Positions 38,261 to 46,810 of a stretch of DNA of 64,000 bases are shown here, in pieces; positions within the stretch are counted from its first letter, which is position 1; the number at the start of each line of letters is the position of its first letter. Both the position numbers and the translations under genes were made by a program. Source of the DNA: SAR324 cluster bacterium (GTDB lineage Bacteria; SAR324; NAC60-12). The stretch is taken from contig JANQJU010000064.1 of assembly GCA_028281495.1 (NCBI GenBank), positions 186,001 through 250,000 of the forward strand. Direction: 5' to 3'. The notes under the pieces are model-generated. The model saw nothing but the letters and a program-made list of their open reading frames with translations, made no database searches and was not told where the DNA came from.

Positions 38261-39427
38261 ATGATCCGACTGCTTGTATTCTTCCAAATCGGATTGATGG
38301 GAATAAACCTGGGGGGGTTTGGTGCTGTCTGGGGACAATCGGACACGAGTCTCAACTTGATTCAAGCTATTCGTCAAAAGCAAACCAATCAGGCTATTTC
38401 CTTGATCCGGCAAAACCGCAATCTCGACGTAATGGACCGTAATGGCCGCACCGCGTTGATGTGGGCCGCGTTTCGAGGCAATGAACCGGTGACTTCAGCC
38501 CTGCTGAAACGACGAGTGAAGGTCGATGCTCAAGATCAAGACGGAATGACTGCCCTGATGTATGCTGCCATGGAAGGTTATCATGGGGTTGTGGAGCAGT
38601 TGCTTCGTCAGCAAGCTCAAACTCAGGTCCGAGATAAGAGAGGGCGTACCGTGTTAATGTATGCTTCACTTTATAACCGTCCAAGAACTCTACAAACACT
38701 AATCGACTATGGCGCCAATCCCAATATTCCCGATGCCAACGGCATGACAGCACAAGATGTGGCGAGCGCAGGCAATTTTTCCCAAGTCAGAACTTTGCTC
38801 CAGCAAAATCAGGGATTGATGCGTTCCTCCCCACCAACACCTCCCTTAAAACCTTCTTCACCTCCTGCAAATCCAGTATCCACTGTCCAGGAAAACGAAG
38901 TGATCCAAACACAGATTCTTGCCAGTGCAGCTGAAGTGGTCCAATCACGAGAGCCTTCGAGTGTACCGATGCCTTCGAGTACACCGATGTCGAACATGCA
39001 AATGCAGACCGCTAAGGTCATGCCTGTTGGTGAGGTTCCACTTCCGCAAACATTGCCCGAAATGATGGCAGAAGGAGATCTGGATGCCGTGCAAGATCAC
39101 TTTGACCAACTCCACCCGATCAATGAACGGGACACGCAAGGCATGACCGCCTTGATGTGGGCGGCTCGATACGGTCAAACCGAGATTGCCATTTGGTTGA
39201 TTGATCGCGGGGCCGATGCAGAAATGCGCGAATACCAATTCAATTGGACAGCGATGATGTGGGCAGCTCGTTATGGCCACACAGATGTGGTGCGATTGCT
39301 GCTCGATTTTGGAGCCAATATTTATGTTCAAGACCGGCATTCTTGGACCGTCCTGGATTTGGCGCTTTATTATCACCAGAAAGAAACCGTTGAGTTTTTA
39401 GAAGCGTATCTGGCTCACCTCCCTTAG
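38261..39427 (+). CDS. Secreted ankyrin-repeat protein
   Basis: A 388-residue protein with a signal peptide (MIRLLVFFQIGLMGINLGGF, cleavage near AVWGQ). Ankyrin repeats occupy about residues 30-170 (DVMDRNGRTALMWAAFRGNE, DAQDQDGMTALMYAAMEGYH, QVRDKRGRTVLMYASLYNRP, NIPDANGMTAQDVASAGNF) and 270-385 (NERDTQGMTALMWAARYGQT, TAMMWAARYGHTDVVRLLLD). A Pro/Ser-rich linker with an 18-bp DNA repeat lies between the two blocks. Periplasmic ankyrin proteins usually bind other proteins; the partner is unknown. GAGGAGAA directly precedes the ATG. Confidence 0.82.
   Translation: MIRLLVFFQIGLMGINLGGFGAVWGQSDTSLNLIQAIRQKQTNQAISLIRQNRNLDVMDRNGRTALMWAAFRGNEPVTSALLKRRVKVDAQDQDGMTALMYAAMEGYHGVVEQLLRQQAQTQVRDKRGRTVLMYASLYNRPRTLQTLIDYGANPNIPDANGMTAQDVASAGNFSQVRTLLQQNQGLMRSSPPTPPLKPSSPPANPVSTVQENEVIQTQILASAAEVVQSREPSSVPMPSSTPMSNMQMQTAKVMPVGEVPLPQTLPEMMAEGDLDAVQDHFDQLHPINERDTQGMTALMWAARYGQTEIAIWLIDRGADAEMREYQFNWTAMMWAARYGHTDVVRLLLDFGANIYVQDRHSWTVLDLALYYHQKETVEFLEAYLAHLP
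38954..38989 (+). repeat. In-frame tandem repeat, 18 bp x 2, in the ankyrin linker
   Basis: Two copies of ccttcgagt(gt/ac)accgatg encode a repeated PSS(V/T)PM linker. Confidence 0.8.
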
Positions 39428-39545
39428 TCGACCAGCTTGAAGACGCTAGGTGACTTCATGAGCGAGTATTGAAATTTAGCTTCCTAACAATTTATCACGG
39501 TAAAACCCGAAAAGATGATGCAACCTTAGGTCTAAGGAGGGACAT

Positions 39546-40640
39546 ATGATGAGAATCGGGATAAGCTTCATCATTTTGTATTGGATCGGAATGACGGGTC
39601 CCACGTGGGCAGCCTCTCTGGCTCAAGTGGTTTTTTTAAACCCAGGTCGTTCTGACGAAACATTTTGGGTGATGGTTTCTAACTTCATGGAAGCGGCTGC
39701 GGAAGACCTGAATCTAGAGTTCGAAGTTCTATACGCAGAACGGAACCATCGGACCATGATCACACAAGCGCAAGAAGTGGCTGCACGAGCTGAAAAGCCA
39801 GATTACATGGTGGTGGTCAACGAAAAACTTGCTGCGGGGCCCATGATTCGGGCGGCGGCGCAAGCAGATATCAAAGTGTTTCTCATGCTCAACGATTTGG
39901 TTGAGAAACAAGTGAAGCGATATGGGCAGCCACGTGAAAAATTTCTTCAATGGATCGGCACTTTGGTTCCCAATAACCGGTTGGCTGGATATCAAATTGC
40001 CAAATTGGTCATCGAACAAGCACAAACACAATCCCTTTCAACGTTTCATATGGTTGCGATTGCCGGAGACAAATCCACTCCTGCTTCGGTAGAGCGTATT
40101 GAGGGCTTGCAGCAAGCGGTCTCGGAATTTCCTGACGTGTTGTTGCATCAGGTGGTGTTAGGGCAGTGGCAGCAAGAACGCTCGAAAACGATGATGCATG
40201 GGTTGCTAAGGCGCTATCCACAAACCAACTTAGTATGGGCCGCCAACGACCCAATGGCTTTGGGAGCTTTGGACGCCTTACGTGAGGCAAACAAAGAGAT
40301 TGGAAAAACAATGTTTGTAGGTGGATTGAATTGGTCAAAACCTGCCTTAGATGCTGTCTTGAAAGGGCAAATGGTTACGACCGTAGGGGGGCATTTTATG
40401 GTAGGCGGGTGGGTGATGGTACTCCTTCACGACCATCATCAAGGAAAAGATTTTGTTGTTGATGGCAAACGGTTCACACCTCAGATTTTCAGTGCCATTC
40501 ATTCCAAAAACATTGAAACCTATTTGGCCAAATTTTCCGATCAGCAATGGAGTCGAATCGACTTCACCCGATTTTCCAAGGTACACCATCCTGAACTCAT
40601 CGATTATGATTTCAGTTTAGACGCTTTGTTGCGTCAATAA
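39546..40640 (+). CDS. Sugar-type periplasmic binding protein (Peripla_BP_4 / LuxP-like)
   Basis: A 364-residue periplasmic protein. A signal peptide ends at TWAAS; the mature start LAQVVFLNPGRSDETFWVMV and the elements PDYMVVVNEKLAAGPMIRAA, LVPNNRLAGYQIAKLVIEQA and TNLVWAANDPMALGALDALR are those of ribose/LuxP-type binding proteins. No transporter genes adjoin it. The next gene is a membrane sensor 66 bases downstream, so it more likely presents a ligand to that sensor, as LuxP does to LuxQ. AAGGAGG sits five bases before ATG 39546. Confidence 0.82.
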   Translation: MMRIGISFIILYWIGMTGPTWAASLAQVVFLNPGRSDETFWVMVSNFMEAAAEDLNLEFEVLYAERNHRTMITQAQEVAARAEKPDYMVVVNEKLAAGPMIRAAAQADIKVFLMLNDLVEKQVKRYGQPREKFLQWIGTLVPNNRLAGYQIAKLVIEQAQTQSLSTFHMVAIAGDKSTPASVERIEGLQQAVSEFPDVLLHQVVLGQWQQERSKTMMHGLLRRYPQTNLVWAANDPMALGALDALREANKEIGKTMFVGGLNWSKPALDAVLKGQMVTTVGGHFMVGGWVMVLLHDHHQGKDFVVDGKRFTPQIFSAIHSKNIETYLAKFSDQQWSRIDFTRFSKVHHPELIDYDFSLDALLRQ

Positions 40641-40641
40641 C

Positions 40642-40669
40642 CACAAGGATACCAGGCTGATACCTTGTG
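40642..40669 (+). other. Hairpin between binding-protein and sensor genes
   Basis: Seven-base arms (cacaagg / ccttgtg) with a 14-base loop lie just after the binding-protein stop. No T run follows, so it may stabilise or attenuate the message more than end it. Confidence 0.35.
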
Positions 40670-40706
40670 TCCTTAAAGCCTGCAATGCCGTAGGAGGAGA
40701 TCTTTT

Positions 40707-42791
40707 ATGACGTCGCCACCGTCTTCGTCAAATACTACACCGCAAACCACACTATCCAATGCGAGGCTATCGGGAAATTCTTTCCCCCGAGTTCGTCTGA
40801 AGGATTCTATTATCACCCGGTTATTGAAAGTGACGTTTGCTATCTATTTTTTGGTCACATTAACGGTCACGATCACTCATATGACGGTCGAGTACTACCA
40901 TGTCAAAGACCGAACCATGCAGGATCTTCACACTGTCGCAAGAACTTTTACCCCCAGCATACGAGAAGCCGTATGGCGGGTGGATCTGGAATTGTTACAA
41001 TCGACGCTCAGCGGAATGAAAGAAAATCCGGTTATCATTGGGGTGAAGATTGAAAGTCCTGAAAAACAAGTGCTTGGGCAAATTGGGGACATCGATACAA
41101 AAATGGAGGCATCTCAGCAAAGCTCGGCCTTTAATAAATTGTTCAGCTATCAATTTCCCATCACGAATCAAAATTCTGATGGAAGCGAAACGTATCTTGG
41201 AGAAGTGGTCTTATACACCAGTACGTCTTTGGTTTGGGACAAGGTACAGTTGGGATTCATGTTCATCATTGTCAATTCCATCATCAAGACTTTGGCACTA
41301 TGGATCTTTTTCTTGTGGGCAGGTCGTGCTCTTTTGATTCGTCCGTTGTCGATCCTCACTCATGCGACATCTCGTTTGGATTTGCAGAGTTTGGAAGGTT
41401 TTCGGGTGGATATCCAGAGCAAAGGGGGGCGGCATGAACTCAAAATTCTGGAAGAGGCTTTCAACTCTATGGCTGAAAAGTTGTTAGCGTCTCGGCAAGC
41501 CTTTGAACAGTTGACTCAAAAACTGGAAGACAAGGTTGTAGAGCGGACTCAAAAACTGGAGCAAGCCTTGGTGGAATTGGAACAACAGAACACTGCATTG
41601 CTGGCTAGCAATCGGAGGTTAGAAGACTTGCATCAAACCCGCACCCGACTGCTGCAAAAGCTGGGTTCTGTCCATGAAAACCAAGTGGAGGTGCTGCAAT
41701 CGTGCTTGCGGCAGCTGCCCCAAGCTTCTCCAAGCAAAGCGAAAACCTTGATGCAAAAAATCAGTCAAGGGATGGTACAAATTGAAGAATTATTTGATTC
41801 AGTAAAATCGATCTATGTTTCCGAACAAGCGATTCACAGCAAAAAGGTCTTGCTAGCTGAAACCAATAAAAAGCAACAAATCGTTGCAAAAATGGCATTG
41901 GGCGGCACTGGAGTGGAACTCGATATTGTGGACAATTTCGAAGATGGAAAACAAAAGTTGCAAACGGAGTCCTACGACATCATTTGTGCCAATACCGAAT
42001 TGATCGATCTGGCCGTGATGGCTCAAGAAACCAACCCTCGTGTAAAACCGGTATTCATGACTTCTGCTGAAGCTTCGGTGTATCTCCCCGTCTTGAAAAT
42101 GCATCCTACCATCTCAAACATCATTGCTCGGAATGAAGACGACCGCACATTCACTCTCAAGAATATCATCACAACCGTCAGCAAGCTCATCAATCAAGAT
42201 CTATTTGGAATGGAAAAGTACCTGAGTTGGGGCGTCGACATCCAATGCCAAACCGTTTCATGTAGCGACGAACGGCTCGATATCATTAATGAGATGGAGG
42301 AATATTTTCGTCAGCTCGGAGTGCGGCGAACCATCTTGCGACAATCCAGTATGGTGATGGAAGAATTGCTCATGAATGCGGTCTATGATGCACCCACCGA
42401 TGCCCAAGGGCGCCCGCTGTATAACCACCTCCCTCGGACACAACCGGTGGTCTTAAAAACCGAAGAGCAAGGAACCTTACGCTATGCTTGCGATGGATTG
42501 CTCCTCGCGGTTTCCGTCGAAGATCCTTTCGGGGCGCTTCGACAAGAAACCCTGCTCAAGCATCTGGAGCATGGCTTTTATGCTCCCACCGAATTTGACC
42601 GCCCCAACCAAGGAGGGGCTGGGTTGGGACTATTCAATATTATTGATGTGTCCGACTTGGTGGTCATCAATGTCGTTCCCACCGTCAAAACCGAAGTCAT
42701 TGCTATTTTTAATATCGATCCCAACCACGTCGCGAAAACAAAAAACACTTCATTGCATTACTTTATTGGAAGTTCAGCGATTTCTTCCTAA
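40707..42791 (+). CDS. Membrane sensor with degenerate receiver and ATPase domain, no HisKA
   Basis: A 694-residue signalling protein. Helices near 45-65 and 180-205 flank a periplasmic domain; HAMP and a long coiled coil follow. The membrane and sensor part resembles the LytTR kinase at 28492-31323 (FAIYFLVTLTVTITHMTVEY, NPVIIGVKIESPEKQV). Residues about 370-490 look like a receiver whose phospho-acceptor Asp is replaced (YDIICANTELID). The last 180 residues form a HATPase-like fold (SSMVMEELLMNAVYDAPTD, then GGAGLGLFNIIDVSD), close in style to serine-kinase or anti-sigma ATPases. There is no SHE-type phospho-acceptor helix. It follows a LuxP-like binding-protein gene. Output is unknown. AGGAGGAG precedes the ATG. 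Confidence 0.75.
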   Translation: MTSPPSSSNTTPQTTLSNARLSGNSFPRVRLKDSIITRLLKVTFAIYFLVTLTVTITHMTVEYYHVKDRTMQDLHTVARTFTPSIREAVWRVDLELLQSTLSGMKENPVIIGVKIESPEKQVLGQIGDIDTKMEASQQSSAFNKLFSYQFPITNQNSDGSETYLGEVVLYTSTSLVWDKVQLGFMFIIVNSIIKTLALWIFFLWAGRALLIRPLSILTHATSRLDLQSLEGFRVDIQSKGGRHELKILEEAFNSMAEKLLASRQAFEQLTQKLEDKVVERTQKLEQALVELEQQNTALLASNRRLEDLHQTRTRLLQKLGSVHENQVEVLQSCLRQLPQASPSKAKTLMQKISQGMVQIEELFDSVKSIYVSEQAIHSKKVLLAETNKKQQIVAKMALGGTGVELDIVDNFEDGKQKLQTESYDIICANTELIDLAVMAQETNPRVKPVFMTSAEASVYLPVLKMHPTISNIIARNEDDRTFTLKNIITTVSKLINQDLFGMEKYLSWGVDIQCQTVSCSDERLDIINEMEEYFRQLGVRRTILRQSSMVMEELLMNAVYDAPTDAQGRPLYNHLPRTQPVVLKTEEQGTLRYACDGLLLAVSVEDPFGALRQETLLKHLEHGFYAPTEFDRPNQGGAGLGLFNIIDVSDLVVINVVPTVKTEVIAIFNIDPNHVAKTKNTSLHYFIGSSAISS

Positions 42792-42802
42792 TTCCGCTTT
42801 CT

Positions 42803-42886
42803 GCATCCAAAACCTGGGATCCAAAACCCAGGATCTAAAACGCGTGATCCAAAACGCGTGATCCAAAACCCGGGATCCAAGAGTTG
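42803..42886 (+). repeat. 14-bp tandem repeat array, six copies
   Basis: Six head-to-tail 14-bp units begin at 42803, 42817, 42831, 42845, 42859 and 42873, with consensus ggatccaaaaccc plus one base; the last copy is degenerate. Self-complementary edges (cctggg/cccagg, acgcgt twice) let neighbouring units pair. The array sits between the sensor stop and the ParA-like gene. Confidence 0.88.
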
Positions 42887-42920
42887 AATATTTTTGGAGA
42901 CTGCTGATAAGTTGGCAAAT

Positions 42921-42998
42921 CTTCAATATCCAGTTGAAGAACTTATCAATTTAAGACTTCAATATCCGATAGAAGAACTTATCAATTTAAGACTTCGA
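42921..42998 (+). repeat. 36-bp direct repeat, two copies, upstream of the ParA-like gene
   Basis: Two 36-bp copies (42921-42956 and 42957-42992), each starting cttcaatatcc and ending gaacttatcaatttaaga, are followed by the start of a third. They end 52 bases before the ParA-like start codon and resemble iterons or operator repeats; that role is inference. Confidence 0.85.
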
Positions 42999-43044
42999 AT
43001 TCAGATTTTGATGAACAGGAAATGCGAGGTAGGGTGAGGTTCGA

Positions 43045-43758
43045 ATGATTATAAGTTTTGTGCAAACCAAAGGAGGTACCGGAAAAAGTACATTGGCCTT
43101 AAATTTGGCGTTTGCGAAAGCATTTCATCAACAGTTTGCTTCGATTGCGCTTGTGGAATTCGATCCTCAAGGCACCTTGCATAGCTGGTGGCTGGAACGA
43201 GAGAGTTTACAGTCATCCGAGTCAATAGTGTCGTTTCATCACATCTCCAGCACCCAAAAAGAGGTGATTCAAGACAGCCTGCATTCGATTGCCACCCACA
43301 ACACCCTGTTGATTTTAGATACCCCCGGAGAAAGTGTGGGGAAACTGCACACAAAACTAGCCTGTGCGCTTTCGGATCTTGTGGTGATTCCAATGCGTTC
43401 TTCGACCAATGATGAGGCCGCCTTGGCCAACCATCTGTTGCCTATCATTCAGGAAATGCTTCAGCGTCACCCCAATAAGCGAGGCTGTTTTCAAATTCTG
43501 CCAGTCTTTGTGAATCCCCGAACCCGGCTCCAAACCGTGGTGGACTACTTTAATGAGATCCTACCCAAAGAATTGAATTGTTTGCCTGCTCTTTACCCTT
43601 TTCGAGCGATTTACGAAAATTTCAACCGAGATGGCATGCATTTATACGATTATGCACAACAGAATAAAGCGAATCTCCGGATTTCCCAATCCGCAGAAAA
43701 AGCCATTCTCGATATTGATCGCATTGCGCAAGCTCTCTTGTCGTTTGCACCCAATTGA
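43045..43758 (+). CDS. ParA/MinD-type ATPase
   Basis: A 237-residue P-loop ATPase. The deviant Walker A of the ParA family opens it (KGGTGKST, signature Lys9 and Lys14), followed by VEFDPQGTLHSWW (Walker A' region) and LLILDTPGES (Walker B). No helix-turn-helix N-terminus is present, so it is a small (type Ib-like or orphan) ParA. Partners could be a ParB-like protein or another cargo; no parB is adjacent. The next gene, twelve bases on, encodes a DUF697-like protein. GTGAGG precedes the ATG. Two repeat arrays lie upstream and may be its binding or control sites (inference). Confidence 0.85.
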   Translation: MIISFVQTKGGTGKSTLALNLAFAKAFHQQFASIALVEFDPQGTLHSWWLERESLQSSESIVSFHHISSTQKEVIQDSLHSIATHNTLLILDTPGESVGKLHTKLACALSDLVVIPMRSSTNDEAALANHLLPIIQEMLQRHPNKRGCFQILPVFVNPRTRLQTVVDYFNEILPKELNCLPALYPFRAIYENFNRDGMHLYDYAQQNKANLRISQSAEKAILDIDRIAQALLSFAPN

Positions 43759-43769
43759 AGGGAAATCTT

Positions 43770-44402
43770 ATGTCTCTGCCAAAGAAAAGGAAAAAGCTTC
43801 AGACCCAACCCGTTCCTTCTTCTTCAACTCCGTCGACCCCACGGTCACATTCTGCTCCGGATTCCAATCCAACGGTCAGCCAAGCTTTTGATTTGCTCGA
43901 CAGTTTGGAAACGTCGCCATCGCCATCGCCATCGCCATCGCCATCGCCATCGCCATCGCCATCGCCATCGCCAGCCAAGAGGTCCCGTGCTTCAAATAGG
44001 ATACAATGTCAGTTGATCGTTCATCGACATATGTTGCTAGCCGCAGGAAGTGGTGTGATGCCTGTGCCCCTTGCCGATGCCTTGTTAACTGCGACCGTGC
44101 AGTTGAGAATGGTGAAGAAGCTATCGGCTTTTTATGGAGTGCCGTTTTCGCTCACTCAGGGAAAGTGGGTGATCGCATCGTTTGTGAGTAGCTACACGGT
44201 GAACGCGGCAGCTTTGTGGAGCACACAAAGTTTTATCAAATTGGTACCGGTGGTAGGCACGGCCCTCGGTGCGGTTTCCATGCCGATGACCGCAGCAGGA
44301 TTCACGTACGCTTTAGGACGAGTGTTGGTGCGCCATTTTGAAAATGGAGGACATTTAGACGATTTTGAACCAGAGCGGTACAAAACGGAAGAGACTCCCT
44401 AA
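43770..44402 (+). CDS. DUF697-like protein with Ser-Pro repeat linker
   Basis: A 210-residue protein. The N-terminus is basic (MSLPKKRKKL) and Ser/Pro-rich, including (SP)10 encoded by a perfect hexanucleotide repeat. The C-terminal 125 residues resemble DUF697 (GVMPVPLADALLTATVQLRM, VKKLSAFYGVPFSLTQGKWV), with two amphipathic or membrane helices (FIKLVPVVGTALGAVSMPMT). DUF697 domains occur with GTPases and associate with membranes. It begins twelve bases after the ParA-like stop with AAGGGA upstream, so the pair probably works together, perhaps as a membrane-bound ParA partner (inference). Confidence 0.68.
   Translation: MSLPKKRKKLQTQPVPSSSTPSTPRSHSAPDSNPTVSQAFDLLDSLETSPSPSPSPSPSPSPSPSPSPAKRSRASNRIQCQLIVHRHMLLAAGSGVMPVPLADALLTATVQLRMVKKLSAFYGVPFSLTQGKWVIASFVSSYTVNAAALWSTQSFIKLVPVVGTALGAVSMPMTAAGFTYALGRVLVRHFENGGHLDDFEPERYKTEETP
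43914..43973 (+). repeat. Hexanucleotide microsatellite, tcgcca x 10
   Basis: Ten perfect copies of tcgcca encode (Ser-Pro)10 within the DUF697-like gene. Copy changes keep the frame and only alter linker length. Confidence 0.95.
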
Positions 44403-44426
44403 ACAAACACCTTCCCGAATACCCGA

Positions 44427-44497
44427 GAAACCCGATGAATCTGTATAACGTCTAAGAAACCCGATGAGCCTTTTTAGGGACAGGAGAACCCGATGAG
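44427..44497 (+). repeat. Triplicated start-codon leader before the GH13 gene
   Basis: The string aacccgatga occurs at 44429, 44458 and 44487, a 29-base period, each copy holding an ATG. The third is the GH13 start. The first two open mini-ORFs: MNLYNV (44435-44455), and a ten-residue peptide (44464-44496) whose stop overlaps the GH13 start as ATGA. Confidence 0.75.
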
Positions 44498-46115
44498 TGA
44501 TTACGTATGGTGGAAACATGGTGTTTTTTATCAGATCTATCCACGCAGTTTTATGGATAGCAATGGGGATGGCATCGGCGATTTGCAAGGGATCATTGAC
44601 CGGATGGACTACTTGGTCGATCTCGGAGTCGATGCGATTTGGATTTCGCCGTTTTATGAATCTCCTATGAAAGATTTCGGCTACGACATCTCAAACCACA
44701 AAGCCATTCATCCGCTGTTTGGAGACATGGAAACCCTAGATCGGCTGATCATCTCTGCTCATGAACGTAGGTTGCGCGTGGTACTGGATTACGTCCCGAA
44801 TCACACCTCTGACCAACACCCGTGGTTTCTCGAAGCTCGCTCATCTCGGGAGCATTCCAAACGTGAATGGTTTTTGTGGAAAGATCCTCATCCGCAAGGA
44901 GGCCCCCCCAACAATTGGGAATCGTTTTTTGGTGGCTCTGCCTGGGAATGGGATAAAGCGAACCAGCAGTATTACCTCCATCTCTTCTTGAAAGAACAAC
45001 CCGATGTCAATTGGCGAAATCCGGACTTGGCCTCTGCCATGCTAGACATCATGCATTTCTGGCTCAAAAAAGGGGTAGATGGCCTTCGCGTGGATGCCGT
45101 GATTGCTTGTTTGAAACATCCTGATTTTCCTGACAATCCTATACATGACAACCATCCCTTCACTCAAATTGGTCTTTCTCAAGAACCCAAATACACAGTC
45201 GATCAACCCGATTTGCATGACTTGCTCCGTGAATTTCGTCACGTCTCCGATCAATACGAAGACCGGGTGTTGCTAGGGGAAACGGGCTTGTTCGATTGGG
45301 AAAGCCTGATGCGTTATTACGGCCAAGCCTTGGATGAATTCCAAATTCCGTTCAACTTTCAACTGATGTTCACTCCGTGGAACGTCCAAGCCATGCAGCA
45401 AAAAATTACCGAATACTATGCCCACCTCCCCCAAGGCGCGATGCCCAACTTCGTTCTAGGCAATCATGACGCCCCTCGGGTCGCGACTCGCTTTGGCCAC
45501 CAAAACCACCGTTCTGTGGGCATGTTGCTATTGACACTCTATGGTATCCCCACCCTCTATTATGGCGATGAGTTGGGAATGGAAAATGGAATCATTCCTC
45601 CGGATCAAATCCAAGACCCTTGGGCACTCAATAAACCCGAAGCTGGCATGGGACGCGATCCCATGCGCACTCCCATGCAATGGGACGCCTCATCCCATGC
45701 GGGATTCACCTCAGCCAATGCCACTCCGTGGCTTCCTGTTGCTGTAAATTACAAGGAATGTAATGTGGACATACAGCGCAAGGATCCCCAATCGACACTC
45801 CATTTTTATAAAAAATTGTTGCACCTCCGCCGAACTTCACCTGCCTTGCATCGCGGCAATTTGAATTTCTTGAAAGGACTGCCTGAAAATATTTTAGGCT
45901 ATGCGCGCCTATGGGAAGCCCAACACTGGCTTGTGTTGATCAATTTTGGAGAAGACTCCTGCCTGCTGAATCTTCCTGAAGTGGAGGGGGATGGAAAGGT
46001 GTTGCTTTCCTCGCATTCACGTGACGAAACCTCAGTTTCCCTGAAAAATATAGAACTGGAACCACACGAAAGCCTGTTGCTTGAAATTGGGGCATCATTT
46101 ACAGAAGATCATTGA
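44493..46115 (+). CDS. GH13 alpha-glucosidase (oligo-1,6-glucosidase type)
   Basis: A 540-residue cytoplasmic glycoside hydrolase that cleaves alpha-glucosidic bonds in short oligosaccharides, probably sucrose, isomaltose or maltose types. GH13 signature regions are complete: DYVPNHTS (residues 99-106), GLRVDAV with nucleophile Asp201, LLGETGL with acid/base Glu263, and LGNHDAPR with Asp326. The N-terminal WWKHGVFYQIYPRSFMDSNG and QPDVNWRNPDLASAMLDIMH are typical of subfamilies near GH13_23/31. Exact substrate cannot be read from sequence. AGGAG lies seven bases before ATG 44493, inside a triplicated leader. No sugar transporter adjoins it. Confidence 0.9.
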   Translation: MSDYVWWKHGVFYQIYPRSFMDSNGDGIGDLQGIIDRMDYLVDLGVDAIWISPFYESPMKDFGYDISNHKAIHPLFGDMETLDRLIISAHERRLRVVLDYVPNHTSDQHPWFLEARSSREHSKREWFLWKDPHPQGGPPNNWESFFGGSAWEWDKANQQYYLHLFLKEQPDVNWRNPDLASAMLDIMHFWLKKGVDGLRVDAVIACLKHPDFPDNPIHDNHPFTQIGLSQEPKYTVDQPDLHDLLREFRHVSDQYEDRVLLGETGLFDWESLMRYYGQALDEFQIPFNFQLMFTPWNVQAMQQKITEYYAHLPQGAMPNFVLGNHDAPRVATRFGHQNHRSVGMLLLTLYGIPTLYYGDELGMENGIIPPDQIQDPWALNKPEAGMGRDPMRTPMQWDASSHAGFTSANATPWLPVAVNYKECNVDIQRKDPQSTLHFYKKLLHLRRTSPALHRGNLNFLKGLPENILGYARLWEAQHWLVLINFGEDSCLLNLPEVEGDGKVLLSSHSRDETSVSLKNIELEPHESLLLEIGASFTEDH

Positions 46116-46153
46116 CGAAACGATAACGCTTGTTTTTGGAGAGAAATAACCAA

Positions 46154-46510
46154 ATGTTTCATACTGGTGAACGCCTTAAAAGAGTTAGAAAAATCAATGG
46201 GATGACGCAAGAAGTCATAGCTGAACTTTTGAATTTAGATGTAAGAACCATCCATCGAATGGAAAGGAATGGAATCCCTGAACAGAGAATTTCATCAATA
46301 TCAAAGCTTCTAGATTTAGAACCTTGGGTATTTCTAGATGAAAGAATTGATGAAGAGTTGTTTACACGCCTAATTCTATACCCTGAATTAGCAAGAAAAA
46401 TTAAAGGGCAGTTTTTGGAAGATTACTTAAAAGACCCGTCCCAAACCGAACGCCTGATTTGTAACTTCGTTGGGGCTTGCATCCACGCAGGGTATTATGA
46501 AACCAAGTAG
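46154..46510 (+). CDS. XRE-type helix-turn-helix protein
   Basis: A 118-residue DNA-binding protein. The HTH_3 domain spans residues 3-60 (GERLKRVRKINGMTQEVIAE, LLNLDVRTIHRMERNGIPEQ), with MTQEVIAELLNLDVRTIHRM as the helix-turn-helix. The C-terminal half is helical and unassigned. ATG 46154 has GGAGAG upstream; a TTG at 46130 is less likely. It opens the AT-richer accessory stretch and may have regulated the TIR/STAND locus that follows. Confidence 0.72.
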   Translation: MFHTGERLKRVRKINGMTQEVIAELLNLDVRTIHRMERNGIPEQRISSISKLLDLEPWVFLDERIDEELFTRLILYPELARKIKGQFLEDYLKDPSQTERLICNFVGACIHAGYYETK

Positions 46511-46597
46511 GATTTACAATTCAAAGAGGCGGTGAATACCGATTTCAAACCCTGCAGTTTGAAACGGGTTATCTTAGCGCTAGGCAGTGAGGAGATC

Positions 46598-46810
46598 GTG
46601 GCTTCGAGCATGAATCGCAAATTTAAATACGATGTCTTTCTTAGTCACAATTCGAAAGACAAGGTGCGCGTCCGGCAACTTGCTGATCGGATGAAGCACG
46701 CTGGGCTTTCTGTTTGGTTTGATGAGTGGATCATTCAGCCTGGAGAAGATATCTACATGGCCATAGAGCAAGGTCTTGAAGTGTCAAGAACACTTCGAAG
46801 AGAACGCTGA
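46598..46810 (+). pseudogene. Truncated TIR-domain remnant
   Basis: The N-terminal half of a bacterial TIR domain: KYDVFLSHNSKDKVRVRQLA, then GLSVWFDEWIIQPGEDIYMA and IEQGLEVSRTL. The reading frame then runs into RRER and stops. The second half, which carries the catalytic glutamate helix needed for NAD cleavage (normally following a CLSP...W..E segment), is missing, so it cannot be an active TIR NADase. GTG 46598 has GAGGAG just upstream; ATG 46610 is the alternative. The following frame encodes a STAND-like NTPase that was probably fused to this TIR in the ancestral gene. Confidence 0.7.

Noticed and set aside
42803..42998. CRISPR-like array
   Set aside because: Units are contiguous with no spacers, and there are no cas genes.
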